Origin: Selenomonadales bacterium 4137-cl | GTDB lineage: Bacteria; Bacillota; Negativicutes; Sporomusales; UBA7701 | DNA: 64,000 nucleotides | Assembly: GCA_032334055.1 (NCBI GenBank) | Contig: JAUOZS010000001.1 | Span: forward strand, 2,020,501 to 2,084,500 | Reading direction: 5' to 3' | Shown here: in pieces, positions 33,494-41,307 of the stretch | Layout: each line of letters starts with the position of its first letter | Position numbering within the stretch: the stretch's first letter is position 1 | Program-made: the position numbers and the translations under genes | Notes under the pieces: generated by a model | Told to the model about the DNA's origin: nothing | Databases searched by the model: none | What the model saw: only the letters and a program-made list of their open reading frames with translations

Positions 33494-33871
33494 TTACTCA
33501 GCCTCCCGGATGCGGTCCAGCAGGATGTCGGCGATGCGGGGGTCGGGGCCGATGTGGGCGGCCATGGTTACGGAAACGCCGGGGAAACGGTTCTTGAGGT
33601 CGGCGATTTCCTCGGGGATGTCATGCTGGATGTGCATGCCGTTGGCGAAAAACATCGGCACGATGACGATGCTGGCCGCGCCGCGGGCGACGAGGCCGGC
33701 GACGGCGTCCTCGATGGTGGCGAGTCCGGATTTGCGGTTCATGATGGCTGTTTCCACCAGATCGCTGCCGAGGCGCTCTTTGATGATGTCGCTGATCTGG
33801 AATACGACCTGGTTGGCTTCGCCGACGCTGGCGCGGCTGCCGTGGCCGAGGACTACGATTCCCTGTTTCAT
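33494..33871 (-). CDS. cbiX: sirohydrochlorin cobaltochelatase, short form
   Basis: 125-residue small CbiX. N-terminal IVVLGHGSRAS gives the first metal-binding histidine and VPMFFANGMHIQHDIPEEI the second. This is the half-length homodimeric type. It inserts cobalt into sirohydrochlorin at the branch from siroheme. Replaces CbiK, which is not found here. Confidence 0.92.
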   Translation of the reverse strand: MKQGIVVLGHGSRASVGEANQVVFQISDIIKERLGSDLVETAIMNRKSGLATIEDAVAGLVARGAASIVIVPMFFANGMHIQHDIPEEIADLKNRFPGVSVTMAAHIGPDPRIADILLDRIREAE

Positions 33872-34632
33872 TGCATGACCTCCTTGACAAATTCGCTTAC
33901 GGCGTCGAAATCTGCGGCGACGCGGCTGTACTCGACCGCCGGCCGGTCGATGACCACCAGGGACAGGCCGAGTTCGACGACGGCGCTGATTTTATTGTCG
34001 GTGCCGCCGACGATGCCGCTGTTTTTGGTGACGACGACTTCGGCGCCATAGTCGCGGTATAGGGCGAGGTTGAGCTGATGGGAGAACGGCCCCTGCAGGG
34101 CGATGATGTCGGCGGGGGCGAAGCCCAGGCGCCTACAGACGGTGAGGACTTCGGGCTCGGGCAGGACGCGGGCGATCAGGCGGCGGCCGGCCAGCAGCGG
34201 TTCGTTTTTGAACACTGCCAGGGTACGGCTGCCGGTGGCCAGGAAGATCACCTTCCCCAGGCCGGCGGCCAGGCGGGCGGCGTCGGCGGCGTCGGCAGCC
34301 AGGTGGAGCTTGTCGTACTGCGGCAGGAGCGCCGGCGGGCGCTCGTAGCGCAGGTAGGGCAGTTCGAGGGCTTGGCAGGCGGCCTGGGCGTTATGGGATG
34401 CGTTGGCGGCGTAAGGGTGGCTGGCGTCGATGACCGCCCGGGCGCCTTCCGTTTTGAACAGGGCCACCAGGCCGGCGGTGTCGCGGCAGCCGGTATGGAC
34501 TGTCAGTCCCTGGGTGGCGGCCAGTCGGCGGCCGTAGTCGGAGACGACGGCGACGCTGACCGGCCAGCCCTGCCGGGCGAGGACGGCCGCGAGCTCCCGC
34601 CCGTCCCTGGTGCCGGCGAGGACGACGATCAC
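33868..34632 (-). CDS. cbiJ: cobalt-precorrin-6A reductase
   Basis: 254 residues. N-terminal MIVVLAGTRDGRELAAVLA and VIDASHPYAANAS are the family's NADPH/substrate motifs; the C-terminal VVTKNSGIVGGTDNKISAV is also conserved. Four-base overlaps with cbiX and cbiH. Confidence 0.93.
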   Translation of the reverse strand: MIVVLAGTRDGRELAAVLARQGWPVSVAVVSDYGRRLAATQGLTVHTGCRDTAGLVALFKTEGARAVIDASHPYAANASHNAQAACQALELPYLRYERPPALLPQYDKLHLAADAADAARLAAGLGKVIFLATGSRTLAVFKNEPLLAGRRLIARVLPEPEVLTVCRRLGFAPADIIALQGPFSHQLNLALYRDYGAEVVVTKNSGIVGGTDNKISAVVELGLSLVVIDRPAVEYSRVAADFDAVSEFVKEVMQ

Positions 34633-35405
34633 AGCGAATACCCCCGCGGGGTTATCATCCGCCCGGCGGCGGTATAGGTGCGGCTGTTGCCGATGATGAC
34701 GAGGGAGAACATGTCGATGTGCTCGCGGGTGAAGTTCTCGAGGTCGGACAGGACGACGCTTTCGTCCTTCCGGCTGGCGTGGTGGACGATGCCCACCGGC
34801 GTGGTCGCCGGGCGGTGACGGAGGACGATTTCCCGCACTTGCTCGATGTGGCTTATCCGGCGGGTGCTTTTGGGGTTGTAGAGGGCAATGACGAAGTCGC
34901 CGGCGGCGGCCATCTCGACCCGCTTGACGATTGTTTCCCAGGGGGTGAGGAGGTCGCTGAGGCTGATGACGGCGAAGTCGTGCATGACGGGTGCGCCGAG
35001 CAGCGCCGCGGCGGCGCCGATGGCGCTGATGCCGGGGACGATATCGACCACGGGCTGGAGCGCCGGCGGATACTTGAAGACAAGTTCGAGCACCAGGCCG
35101 GCCATGCCGTAGATGCCAGGGTCGCCGCTGGATACGACGGCGACCCGCCTGCCGGCCATGGCTTCCTCGACGGCCGCCTGGCAGCGGTCGATCTCCTGGG
35201 TCATGCCGGTGCCGATGATTTTTTTGCCGGGGAGAAAATCGGCGATGAGGCCGAGATAGGTGTCATAGCCGACGATTACTTCGGCGGCGGCGAGGGCGTC
35301 GGCCGCGCGCTTGCTCATGTCGGCGAGGCTGCCGGGGCCTAGACCGACGACGGCGATTTGACCTCGGCGATGGCAACCGATATTTTGTCGTAGATCGTTT
35401 TGCAC
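34629..35405 (-). CDS. cbiH: cobalt-precorrin-3B C17-methyltransferase
   Basis: SAM-dependent tetrapyrrole methylase that also closes ring contraction. IAVVGLGPGS at the start of the domain, VSSGDPGIYGMAGLVLE, VVDIVPGISAIGAAAALLGAP and LYNPKSTRR identify CbiH/CobJ. The end overlaps cbiJ by four bases. The start is unclear: the domain's first strand begins at an ATC codon (35357) eight bases after GAGG, and the nearest in-frame canonical start is GTG at 35405, which lies inside cbiG and has no good ribosome site. I give 35405 as the outer limit. Confidence 0.9.
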   Translation of the reverse strand: MQNDLRQNIGCHRRGQIAVVGLGPGSLADMSKRAADALAAAEVIVGYDTYLGLIADFLPGKKIIGTGMTQEIDRCQAAVEEAMAGRRVAVVSSGDPGIYGMAGLVLELVFKYPPALQPVVDIVPGISAIGAAAALLGAPVMHDFAVISLSDLLTPWETIVKRVEMAAAGDFVIALYNPKSTRRISHIEQVREIVLRHRPATTPVGIVHHASRKDESVVLSDLENFTREHIDMFSLVIIGNSRTYTAAGRMITPRGYSL

Positions 35406-36412
35406 AGCAGGAGCCTGTCCGTTCCCGCCGCTAATAGAGCCGCCGCTTCGCATACGTTCCCCACTCCAATCTGTTCTTCTACAAAAGGCGATGTTTCGAG
35501 GCCGTTTTTTTCGATGCATTGCTGTAACTGCTCGTTGCTGTATGTCCGAAAGGGCACTGCCATCTGTTCCACCATGGCCAGCAGGCCGATTTCGTCGTCC
35601 TTGACGGCGGTGGTGGCGACCGAGCCCACGCTTTTGACGCTGCGGCCGATCTTTTTGCAGGCGTCGGTGATGGCGGTGAACAGGGCGGCGCTGGTCACGC
35701 CCCGCCGACAGCCGACGCCGACGGCCATGGTGGCCGGCCGCAGGAAGATATGGGGCTTGACCATGTACATCTCCTTGTCGGAGATGACCACGGCGGCGTC
35801 GTAGCGGTCGGTGTGGACGAGGTCTTCGCTGGTGACGAGCATGATGCACTGTTCGGCCGCCAGTTTGACGTAGTGCTCGTGGTTGGGCAGGGTGCAGTCG
35901 ATGAAGAAGACGACCCGTTTGCCGGCGACGAGGGCGGCGTTGATGTGCTTGAGCTGGTCGAAGGGCTCGATCTCCAGGCCGATACGGGCGGCGAGCACGT
36001 CGGGGGCGGGTTTGTGCTGGATGTCGGTGGCGGTGGTGATGACCGGGACGGCGCCCGCCGCGTCGGCGAAGACGCGGGTCAGTTCGTTGGCGCCGCCGAT
36101 GTGGCCGGCGAGGAGGCTGATGGCGTGCCGGCCGGCTTCGTCCATGACGACGACGGCCGGGTCGTAGCGCTTATCGCGGATATGGGGGGCGATGACGCGG
36201 ACGACGATGCCGGCGGCCATGACGAAGAGCAGCCCGTTGTATTTGTTGTATATCGCGGCGACGAGCTCGCTCAGGCTTTCGTAGGTGACCGCTTTCGTCC
36301 CCCCCTCCCTGCCGGCCTTGGCGTAGAGGTCGATCTTGCAGGTTAGTTTGGCGGCGATGCCGGCCGCCAGGCGGGCCCCGTTGTCGGTCACGGAAATTAC
36401 TGCGGTTTTCAT
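35339..36412 (-). CDS. cbiG: cobalt-precorrin-5A hydrolase
   Basis: 357 residues. Opens the delta-lactone ring of cobalt-precorrin-5A, releasing acetaldehyde. N-terminal domain with GLLFVMAAGIVVRVIAPHI and LLAGHIGGANELT; the C-terminal domain has AVGVGCRRGVTSAALF. Standard fused two-domain form. Overlaps cbiF by four bases and runs into the beginning of cbiH. Confidence 0.94.
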   Translation of the reverse strand: MKTAVISVTDNGARLAAGIAAKLTCKIDLYAKAGREGGTKAVTYESLSELVAAIYNKYNGLLFVMAAGIVVRVIAPHIRDKRYDPAVVVMDEAGRHAISLLAGHIGGANELTRVFADAAGAVPVITTATDIQHKPAPDVLAARIGLEIEPFDQLKHINAALVAGKRVVFFIDCTLPNHEHYVKLAAEQCIMLVTSEDLVHTDRYDAAVVISDKEMYMVKPHIFLRPATMAVGVGCRRGVTSAALFTAITDACKKIGRSVKSVGSVATTAVKDDEIGLLAMVEQMAVPFRTYSNEQLQQCIEKNGLETSPFVEEQIGVGNVCEAAALLAAGTDRLLLCKTIYDKISVAIAEVKSPSSV

Positions 36413-37164
36413 TTTGCCTCCCTGAACATATGCCCGAAATCGGGAGAGTAGAGCTTCGACAACGCGTAGTCGCCGTCCAGGCAGCGGCCGACCACGATCA
36501 TGGCGGTGCGGTCGACGCCCGCCTCTTCCACCGTGCGGGCGATGGTGGCGAGGGTGCCGCGATAGATTTTCTCGTCAGGCCAGGAAGCTTTCTGGACTAC
36601 GGCGATGGGGGTGTCGGCTGGATAACCGCCGGCGGTGAGTTCGTCGACGACGCTGTCCAGCATGTGGACGCTGAGGAAGATGCACATCGTCGCCCGGTGA
36701 GCGGCGAGCGCGGCGAGTTTTTCGCGCTCCGGCACCGGGGTGCGGCCTTCGAGGCGGGTAACGATGACGGTCTGGGATACTTCCGGCAGGGTGTATTCGC
36801 AGCGGAGGGCGGCGGCGGCGGCCAGGAAGGAGCTGACGCCGGGGACGACCTCGTAGGGAATGCCGCGTTTGTCGAGGGCGTCCATTTGCTCTTTTATGGC
36901 CCCGTAGATGCTGGGGTCGCCGGTGTGCAGCCTGACCACCTCCCTGCCTTCGCCGGTCGCCCGGACGATGGCGTCGATGACCTCGTCCAAGGTCATGGAT
37001 GCGCTGTTCATGATGACGGCGTCCTGCTTGGCTAAGCAGAGGAGGGCCGGGTTGACGAGCGAGCCGGCGTAGATGATGGTATCGGCGGCGGCAAGGAGAC
37101 GCTGGCCTTTGACGGTGATGAGCTCGGGGTCGCCGGGGCCGGCGCCTACGAAGCGGACTGTCAT
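36409..37164 (-). CDS. cbiF: cobalt-precorrin-4 C11-methyltransferase
   Basis: 251-residue SAM methylase. VRFVGAGPGDPELITVKG at the N-terminus, VVRLHTGDPSIYGAIKEQM, and VVPGVSSFLAAAAALRCEYTLPEVSQ are characteristic of CbiF/CobM. ATG at 37164 overlaps the cbiL stop. Confidence 0.95.
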   Translation of the reverse strand: MTVRFVGAGPGDPELITVKGQRLLAAADTIIYAGSLVNPALLCLAKQDAVIMNSASMTLDEVIDAIVRATGEGREVVRLHTGDPSIYGAIKEQMDALDKRGIPYEVVPGVSSFLAAAAALRCEYTLPEVSQTVIVTRLEGRTPVPEREKLAALAAHRATMCIFLSVHMLDSVVDELTAGGYPADTPIAVVQKASWPDEKIYRGTLATIARTVEEAGVDRTAMIVVGRCLDGDYALSKLYSPDFGHMFREAK

Positions 37165-37874
37165 CCGAGTCCCCCCTTTTTTATCAGGATGAGCGACAGG
37201 TAGTCGCGTTTCTTGCCGACGAGGCTGTCGAGGTCGCGGGTGACGAACTGGTCGGGGTAGCCCAGCCGGCTGACGAAGACGGCTTTGTCCTTGAGGCCGA
37301 GGTCGCCGAGGACGGCGACGATTTGCTCGTATTTGCCGGCGACCTTCATGAGGACGGCGTTGTCGAAGGCGGCTAAGAGCGGCCGCAGGGCCTCCGGGTC
37401 GTCGACGGCGGGCAGGATGGCGAGTTTTTCCGTGCCTTCGGAAAGGGGGAGGTCGAGGTGGGCGGCGGCGGCGGCGAACGAGGTGACGCCGGGGACGCTC
37501 TCGACTTCGACTTCGGGGATAAGGTCGCGGACGTGCTTGAGGAGGTAGGTGTAGGTGCTGAACAGCATGGCGTCGCCGATGGTGATGAAGGCGACGTTTT
37601 TGCCGGCGGCGAGGCTGGCGGCAATTTTTTCGGCGCCGCGACGCCATTCGGCTTCGAGCTGATCCTTGTCGCGGGTCATGGGGGTGGAGACTTCGATCAT
37701 TTCCGCGGCGGGGCCGATGTGGGCGCCGGCCACCTTGAGGGCGACGCTTTCGTTGTCGGCGGCCGAGCGGGGGATGCAGACGACGTCGGCGGTTTTGAGC
37801 AGGGCGGCGGCGCGGAGGGTGAGCAGGTCGGGGTCGCCGGGCCCGACGCCGATGCCGTAGAATTTACCGGTCAT
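37161..37874 (-). CDS. cbiL: cobalt-factor II / precorrin-2 C20-methyltransferase
   Basis: 237-residue SAM methylase: GIGVGPGDPDLLTLRAA, VAFITIGDAMLFSTYTYLL and VESVPGVTSFAAAAAHLDLPL. It commits sirohydrochlorin (with cobalt) to corrin synthesis. Overlaps both neighbours by four bases. Confidence 0.95.
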   Translation of the reverse strand: MTGKFYGIGVGPGDPDLLTLRAAALLKTADVVCIPRSAADNESVALKVAGAHIGPAAEMIEVSTPMTRDKDQLEAEWRRGAEKIAASLAAGKNVAFITIGDAMLFSTYTYLLKHVRDLIPEVEVESVPGVTSFAAAAAHLDLPLSEGTEKLAILPAVDDPEALRPLLAAFDNAVLMKVAGKYEQIVAVLGDLGLKDKAVFVSRLGYPDQFVTRDLDSLVGKKRDYLSLILIKKGGLG

Positions 37875-38461
37875 TGTGGTCCTCCCTTGGTGCAGGCTAT
37901 GATGTACACCGGGTTGTTGGCCTGGAAGAGGTGCTTGCCGCCGGCCCTGTGGAGGCGGGTGACCTGGACGCAGGCGGCCTCGGTTCGATAGCCTGGCCGT
38001 GCTTCGAGGTCGGCGAGCGCCTGGTGAAGCGTTTCGACGGTTACGGCGGTGACGATGAGGCGGCCGCCGGGGACGAGCAACCGGTCGGCGGCGGCGAGGA
38101 TGGCGGCGAGGTGACCGCCGCTGCCGCCGACGAAGATGGCGTCGGCGGAGGGGAGGCCGGCGAGGGCTTCGGGGGCCGCGCCGGCGACGATTTCGATGTT
38201 GGCGGCGCCGAATTTTGCGGCGTTGGCGCGGATTAGGGCCGCGCCCTCGGCTTCTTTCTCGACGGCGAAAACGCGGCCGCGGTTGGCTAACAGGGCTGCC
38301 TCGACGCTTATCGAGCCCGTGCCGGCGCCGATGTCGATGACGGTGGCGGCGGGGCCGATCCTGGCTTTTACGAGGGCGAGGATGCGGACGTCCTGTTTGG
38401 TCATCGGAATGTCGCCGCGGATGAATTCCTGGTCGGGTATGCCGGGAACGGCCGGGGTCAT
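37871..38461 (-). CDS. cbiT: cobalt-precorrin-6B C15-methyltransferase (decarboxylating)
   Basis: 196-residue Rossmann methyltransferase. N-terminal PGIPDQEFIRGDIPMTKQDVR and the SAM loop VIDIGAGTGSISVEAALL are diagnostic. CbiT methylates C15 and removes the C12 acetate carboxyl; CbiE methylates C5. They are separate genes here, unlike fused CobL. Confidence 0.95.
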   Translation of the reverse strand: MTPAVPGIPDQEFIRGDIPMTKQDVRILALVKARIGPAATVIDIGAGTGSISVEAALLANRGRVFAVEKEAEGAALIRANAAKFGAANIEIVAGAAPEALAGLPSADAIFVGGSGGHLAAILAAADRLLVPGGRLIVTAVTVETLHQALADLEARPGYRTEAACVQVTRLHRAGGKHLFQANNPVYIIACTKGGPQ

Positions 38462-39084
38462 GCCATCACCACCATCACGCAGTGTTCGCAACCGGCGCCG
38501 GCCGCCGCGGCGGCGAGGTCGGTCGCCAGGATCTGTTCGCCGGGGTAGGAAAGGTCGGCGCACAGCCATACGGCGGTGGCCGGCGGCCAGCCGCAGGCGA
38601 GGAGTTCGCCGGCGATGGCGTGCGGGGCGTTGGCGGCGTCGGTGAGGAGGGCGAGTTTTTTGCCAGGCGCGTAGTCGAGGGCGCCGTCGGCGGCCGCGCG
38701 GCCGTGGAGGCTGACGAGGACGGCGTCCTGCCAGGGACAGGCCAGGCGGGCGAAGGCTAGCTGGACGGAGCTGACGCCGGGGATGACTTCGAGGCGTCCG
38801 GGCCCGAATTCGCGGCGGAGGGCGGCGAGCAGGCTGTGGAAGCCCGGGTCGCCGGAGACGAGGACCGCGACGTCGCCTTCCGCCAGGCGGCGGCCGATGT
38901 ATGCAAGGACAGCGGCGATGTCGCCGCCGATGGGGTAGGTTTCGCTGCCCGCAGGGGCGAAGGCGGCCAGGGCCCGGCGGCCGCCGACCAGCACCTTGGC
39001 CCGGGCGATGGCGCGGGCGGCTATGGGGGGCAGGTAGTCGGGCGAGCCGGGTCCGATGCCGATAACGGTTATTTTATGATCCAT
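38458..39084 (-). CDS. cbiE: cobalt-precorrin-7 C5-methyltransferase
   Basis: 208-residue SAM methylase: ITVIGIGPGSPDYLPPIA, VAVLVSGDPGFHSLLAALR, EVIPGVSSVQLAFARLACPWQDA. Its start lies within the end of cbiD (16-base overlap) and its stop overlaps cbiT. Confidence 0.94.
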   Translation of the reverse strand: MDHKITVIGIGPGSPDYLPPIAARAIARAKVLVGGRRALAAFAPAGSETYPIGGDIAAVLAYIGRRLAEGDVAVLVSGDPGFHSLLAALRREFGPGRLEVIPGVSSVQLAFARLACPWQDAVLVSLHGRAAADGALDYAPGKKLALLTDAANAPHAIAGELLACGWPPATAVWLCADLSYPGEQILATDLAAAAAGAGCEHCVMVVMA

Positions 39085-40172
39085 CCGAGAGTGCCTCCGA
39101 TTTTGTCGGCCTGGTCGTCGCGGCCGAGGATATCGCCCTTGAGGGTGACGATGGCGGTGCCGACGGTCAGCCGGCCGTGGACGAAGCGCGCGGCGCGGCT
39201 GCTGGCCTGCGCGGCCAGGCGGCGCCAGACGCCGCCTACGGGGTAGCGGCCGATAACCTCGACCGCGGCTTCGGTGGTGACGCAGGCGAGGATTTCCTCG
39301 ACCGCCTCGCGGGGGGCGCCTTCGGCGGCGGCGTACGCGGCGAGCGTTTCGAGCCGGGCGTCGGCCATGCGGCTGTGGGTGTGGAAGATGCCGGCGGCGA
39401 CTTTGACGATTTTGCCGAGATGGCCAAAGAGCAGTATCTGCCGCAACCCCTGGTCGGCAGCGCTTTCAAGCATGTGGCCGACGAAGTTCGAGGTCTGGAC
39501 GACCCGGTCGGCGGGCAGGCGGCATTTGTTTATGGCGATGTCCTGGCCGATCTTGCCGGGGACGAAGACGGCGGTGTCGTGGCCGAGGGCTTTGACGACG
39601 CTGAGCTGAGGGGTGAGGGAGGTTTTCCACGCTTCCTCGGACATGGGCTCGACGATGCCGGTGGTGCCGATGACGGACAGTCCGCCTTCGATGCCGAGGG
39701 CGGGATTGAGGGTGCGGGCGGCAAGCTCGCGGCCGCCGGGGATGGCGATGGTGGCGACGGCGCCCCGGCCGGCGGGGAGCACGTCGCGGAGGGCGGTTTC
39801 GATCATTAGGCGGGGTCCGGGGTTGACCGCCGGCTGGCCGACAGGCATGGCCAGGCCGGGTTTGGTGACGGTGCCGACGCCTTCGCCGGCGAGGATGACT
39901 ATCGCCTCGTCGGCGGTGATAACGACGTCTACGGCGACGGTGACGCCATCGGTGACGTCGGGGTCGTCGCCGGCGTCCTTGACGACGGCGGCGCTGCCGC
40001 CGCCATCGATGGCGCGGCTGGCGGCCACGCCGACGGGGATGAGGTTGCCCTGCGGCGTGGCGACCTCGACCGTCAGGGCCGGGCGGCCGAGAGCGGCAAG
40101 GACGGCCGCCTTGGCGGCGGCGGCGGCGCAGGTGCCGGTGGTTATGCCCCGGCGGAGGGTCTTGCTGGACAC
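39069..40172 (-). CDS. cbiD: cobalt-precorrin-5B C1-methyltransferase
   Basis: 367 residues. RRGITTGTCAAAAAKAAVLA at the N-terminus, GVGTVTKPGLAMPVGQPAVNP and VIGTTGIVEPMSEEAW are typical CbiD blocks. First gene of the operon. GTG start at 40172; its AGGGGG ribosome site lies in the 3' arm of a hairpin (40177-40200), so translation may be gated by the upstream riboswitch. Confidence 0.95.
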   Translation of the reverse strand: MSSKTLRRGITTGTCAAAAAKAAVLAALGRPALTVEVATPQGNLIPVGVAASRAIDGGGSAAVVKDAGDDPDVTDGVTVAVDVVITADEAIVILAGEGVGTVTKPGLAMPVGQPAVNPGPRLMIETALRDVLPAGRGAVATIAIPGGRELAARTLNPALGIEGGLSVIGTTGIVEPMSEEAWKTSLTPQLSVVKALGHDTAVFVPGKIGQDIAINKCRLPADRVVQTSNFVGHMLESAADQGLRQILLFGHLGKIVKVAAGIFHTHSRMADARLETLAAYAAAEGAPREAVEEILACVTTEAAVEVIGRYPVGGVWRRLAAQASSRAARFVHGRLTVGTAIVTLKGDILGRDDQADKIGGTLGWIIK

Positions 40173-40176
40173 GAAA

Positions 40177-40200
40177 ATACCCCCTGAAAACAGGGGGTAT
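40177..40200 (-). promoter_or_regulatory. hairpin holding the cbiD ribosome-binding site (riboswitch expression platform)
   Basis: Perfect 10-base stem ATACCCCCTG/CAGGGGGTAT with a four-base loop. On the minus strand the second arm contains AGGGGG, at ribosome-site distance from the GTG. It is followed only by TTTTC, so sequestration of the site is more likely than termination. Confidence 0.7.
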
Positions 40201-40278
40201 AAATAATAACAATACTTATAATTGTTATACCTATCTACCCACCTGCCTATCTTCCGTAGGTCGTAACGGCGCGTGTTA

Positions 40279-40421
40279 GAACAGGCAGGTCTCCTGGCTC
40301 TGGCTCATCGCTCACCACGCCTTCCCGGTTTCCCAGTGGCATTGTGTGGTTGCTCCCCATTACAGTGGCGGGACCGCGCCGGACTGGACCGGCTTCCCTA
40401 TTAAGCAGTGCACCTGTTCCC
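40279..40421 (-). ncRNA. cobalamin riboswitch aptamer
   Basis: On the minus strand: closing stem GGAACAGG/CCTGTTC, the conserved GCCACTG in CCCGCCACTGTAATGGGGAG, a second GCCACTGGGAAACCGGGAAGG and the AGCCAGGAGACCTGCC box. This order defines the AdoCbl class. It precedes cbiD by about 107 bases and would switch off the operon when cobalamin is plentiful. Confidence 0.95.
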
Positions 40422-40692
40422 TGACGTATTAAATTACTGGCGTGTGGAGATATTATGTGCTTATATTCGGCCAGTATTACGATATTCCTGCTAATTATGG
40501 AAAAAAGACAAATAATTGGCCGCCGCCCGAAAATGTTGTAGGGTTTTTTCCTACACGACTGTAAGAAAAAATTCGTGCCGGCCTGTAAGAAAATTTAGTA
40601 TTTTCCCGAACTTGCTGGAGGATTTCTATTGTCGCTACCCGAATATATGGAGTTACTGGTCAGTCCACCATACCATGCAGGGGAGTGATATG

Positions 40693-41307
40693 ATGAAAAA
40701 GGTGTGTGAGAACTGGGAACAGGCTCTCCCGGCCGGCACTTTCGGCCCGCACCTGTTCGGGGAGTTCGAAACCCGCGCCAAGAACGTTTCCGCGGAGGTC
40801 TTCCGGGTCGCGACCGCCGCAGAAGCGCAGGCCGTGCTCGTCGAACTCGCCAAGAGCCTCGGGGCCAAAAAGGCGGTGGCCGTCGACTGCCCGCTCGCCC
40901 AAAGCGCCGGCGCGTACGAGGCGCTGAGGGCCGCCGGCCTGGAGGTCTACACCGCGACGGACGACATTGCCGCCCACGCCGATACCGCCGATCTCGGCGT
41001 GTCGGGGGTGGAGTTCGGCGTCGCCGAGACGGGCAGCGTCCTCCAGGATGCCTTGGCGGTCGAAAACCGGCTGGTGTCCACTCTTCCGCCCGTTCACGCG
41101 GTATTCCTGAAGAGCGGCAACATCGTGCCGGCGATGGCGGACGCGATCGGCGCGGTAGCCAAGGTGTTCGACCGCGGCTACCTGTCCTTCATCACCGGCC
41201 CCAGCCGCACGGCCGATATCGAACGGGTTCTCACCATCGGTGTTCACGGCCCCAGCAGGTTCATAATAATCGCTGTGGATGAGACCGCCGGGGGAGGTGC
41301 CGCGTAA
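40693..41307 (+). CDS. lutC: lactate utilization protein C (LutC/YkgG family)
   Basis: 204-residue LUD-domain protein, a subunit of the iron-sulfur lactate oxidase LutABC/LdhGH. The family's conserved segments VSGVEFGVAETGSVLQD, LVSTLPPVHAVFLKSGNIVP and SFITGPSRTADIERVLTIGVHGP are present. ATG at 40693 (or 40690, directly before it) follows GGGGAG. Stop overlaps the next ATG by one base. An in-frame ATG at 40516 is unlikely. A symmetric TGGT-N6-ACCA lies at 40657-40670 and may be an operator. Confidence 0.9.
   Translation: MKKVCENWEQALPAGTFGPHLFGEFETRAKNVSAEVFRVATAAEAQAVLVELAKSLGAKKAVAVDCPLAQSAGAYEALRAAGLEVYTATDDIAAHADTADLGVSGVEFGVAETGSVLQDALAVENRLVSTLPPVHAVFLKSGNIVPAMADAIGAVAKVFDRGYLSFITGPSRTADIERVLTIGVHGPSRFIIIAVDETAGGGAA

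Noticed and set aside
40516..40692. N-terminal extension of LutC to an upstream ATG
   Set aside because: The added 59 residues are unlike the family and include riboswitch-side intergenic sequence; GGGGAG is placed for ATG 40693.
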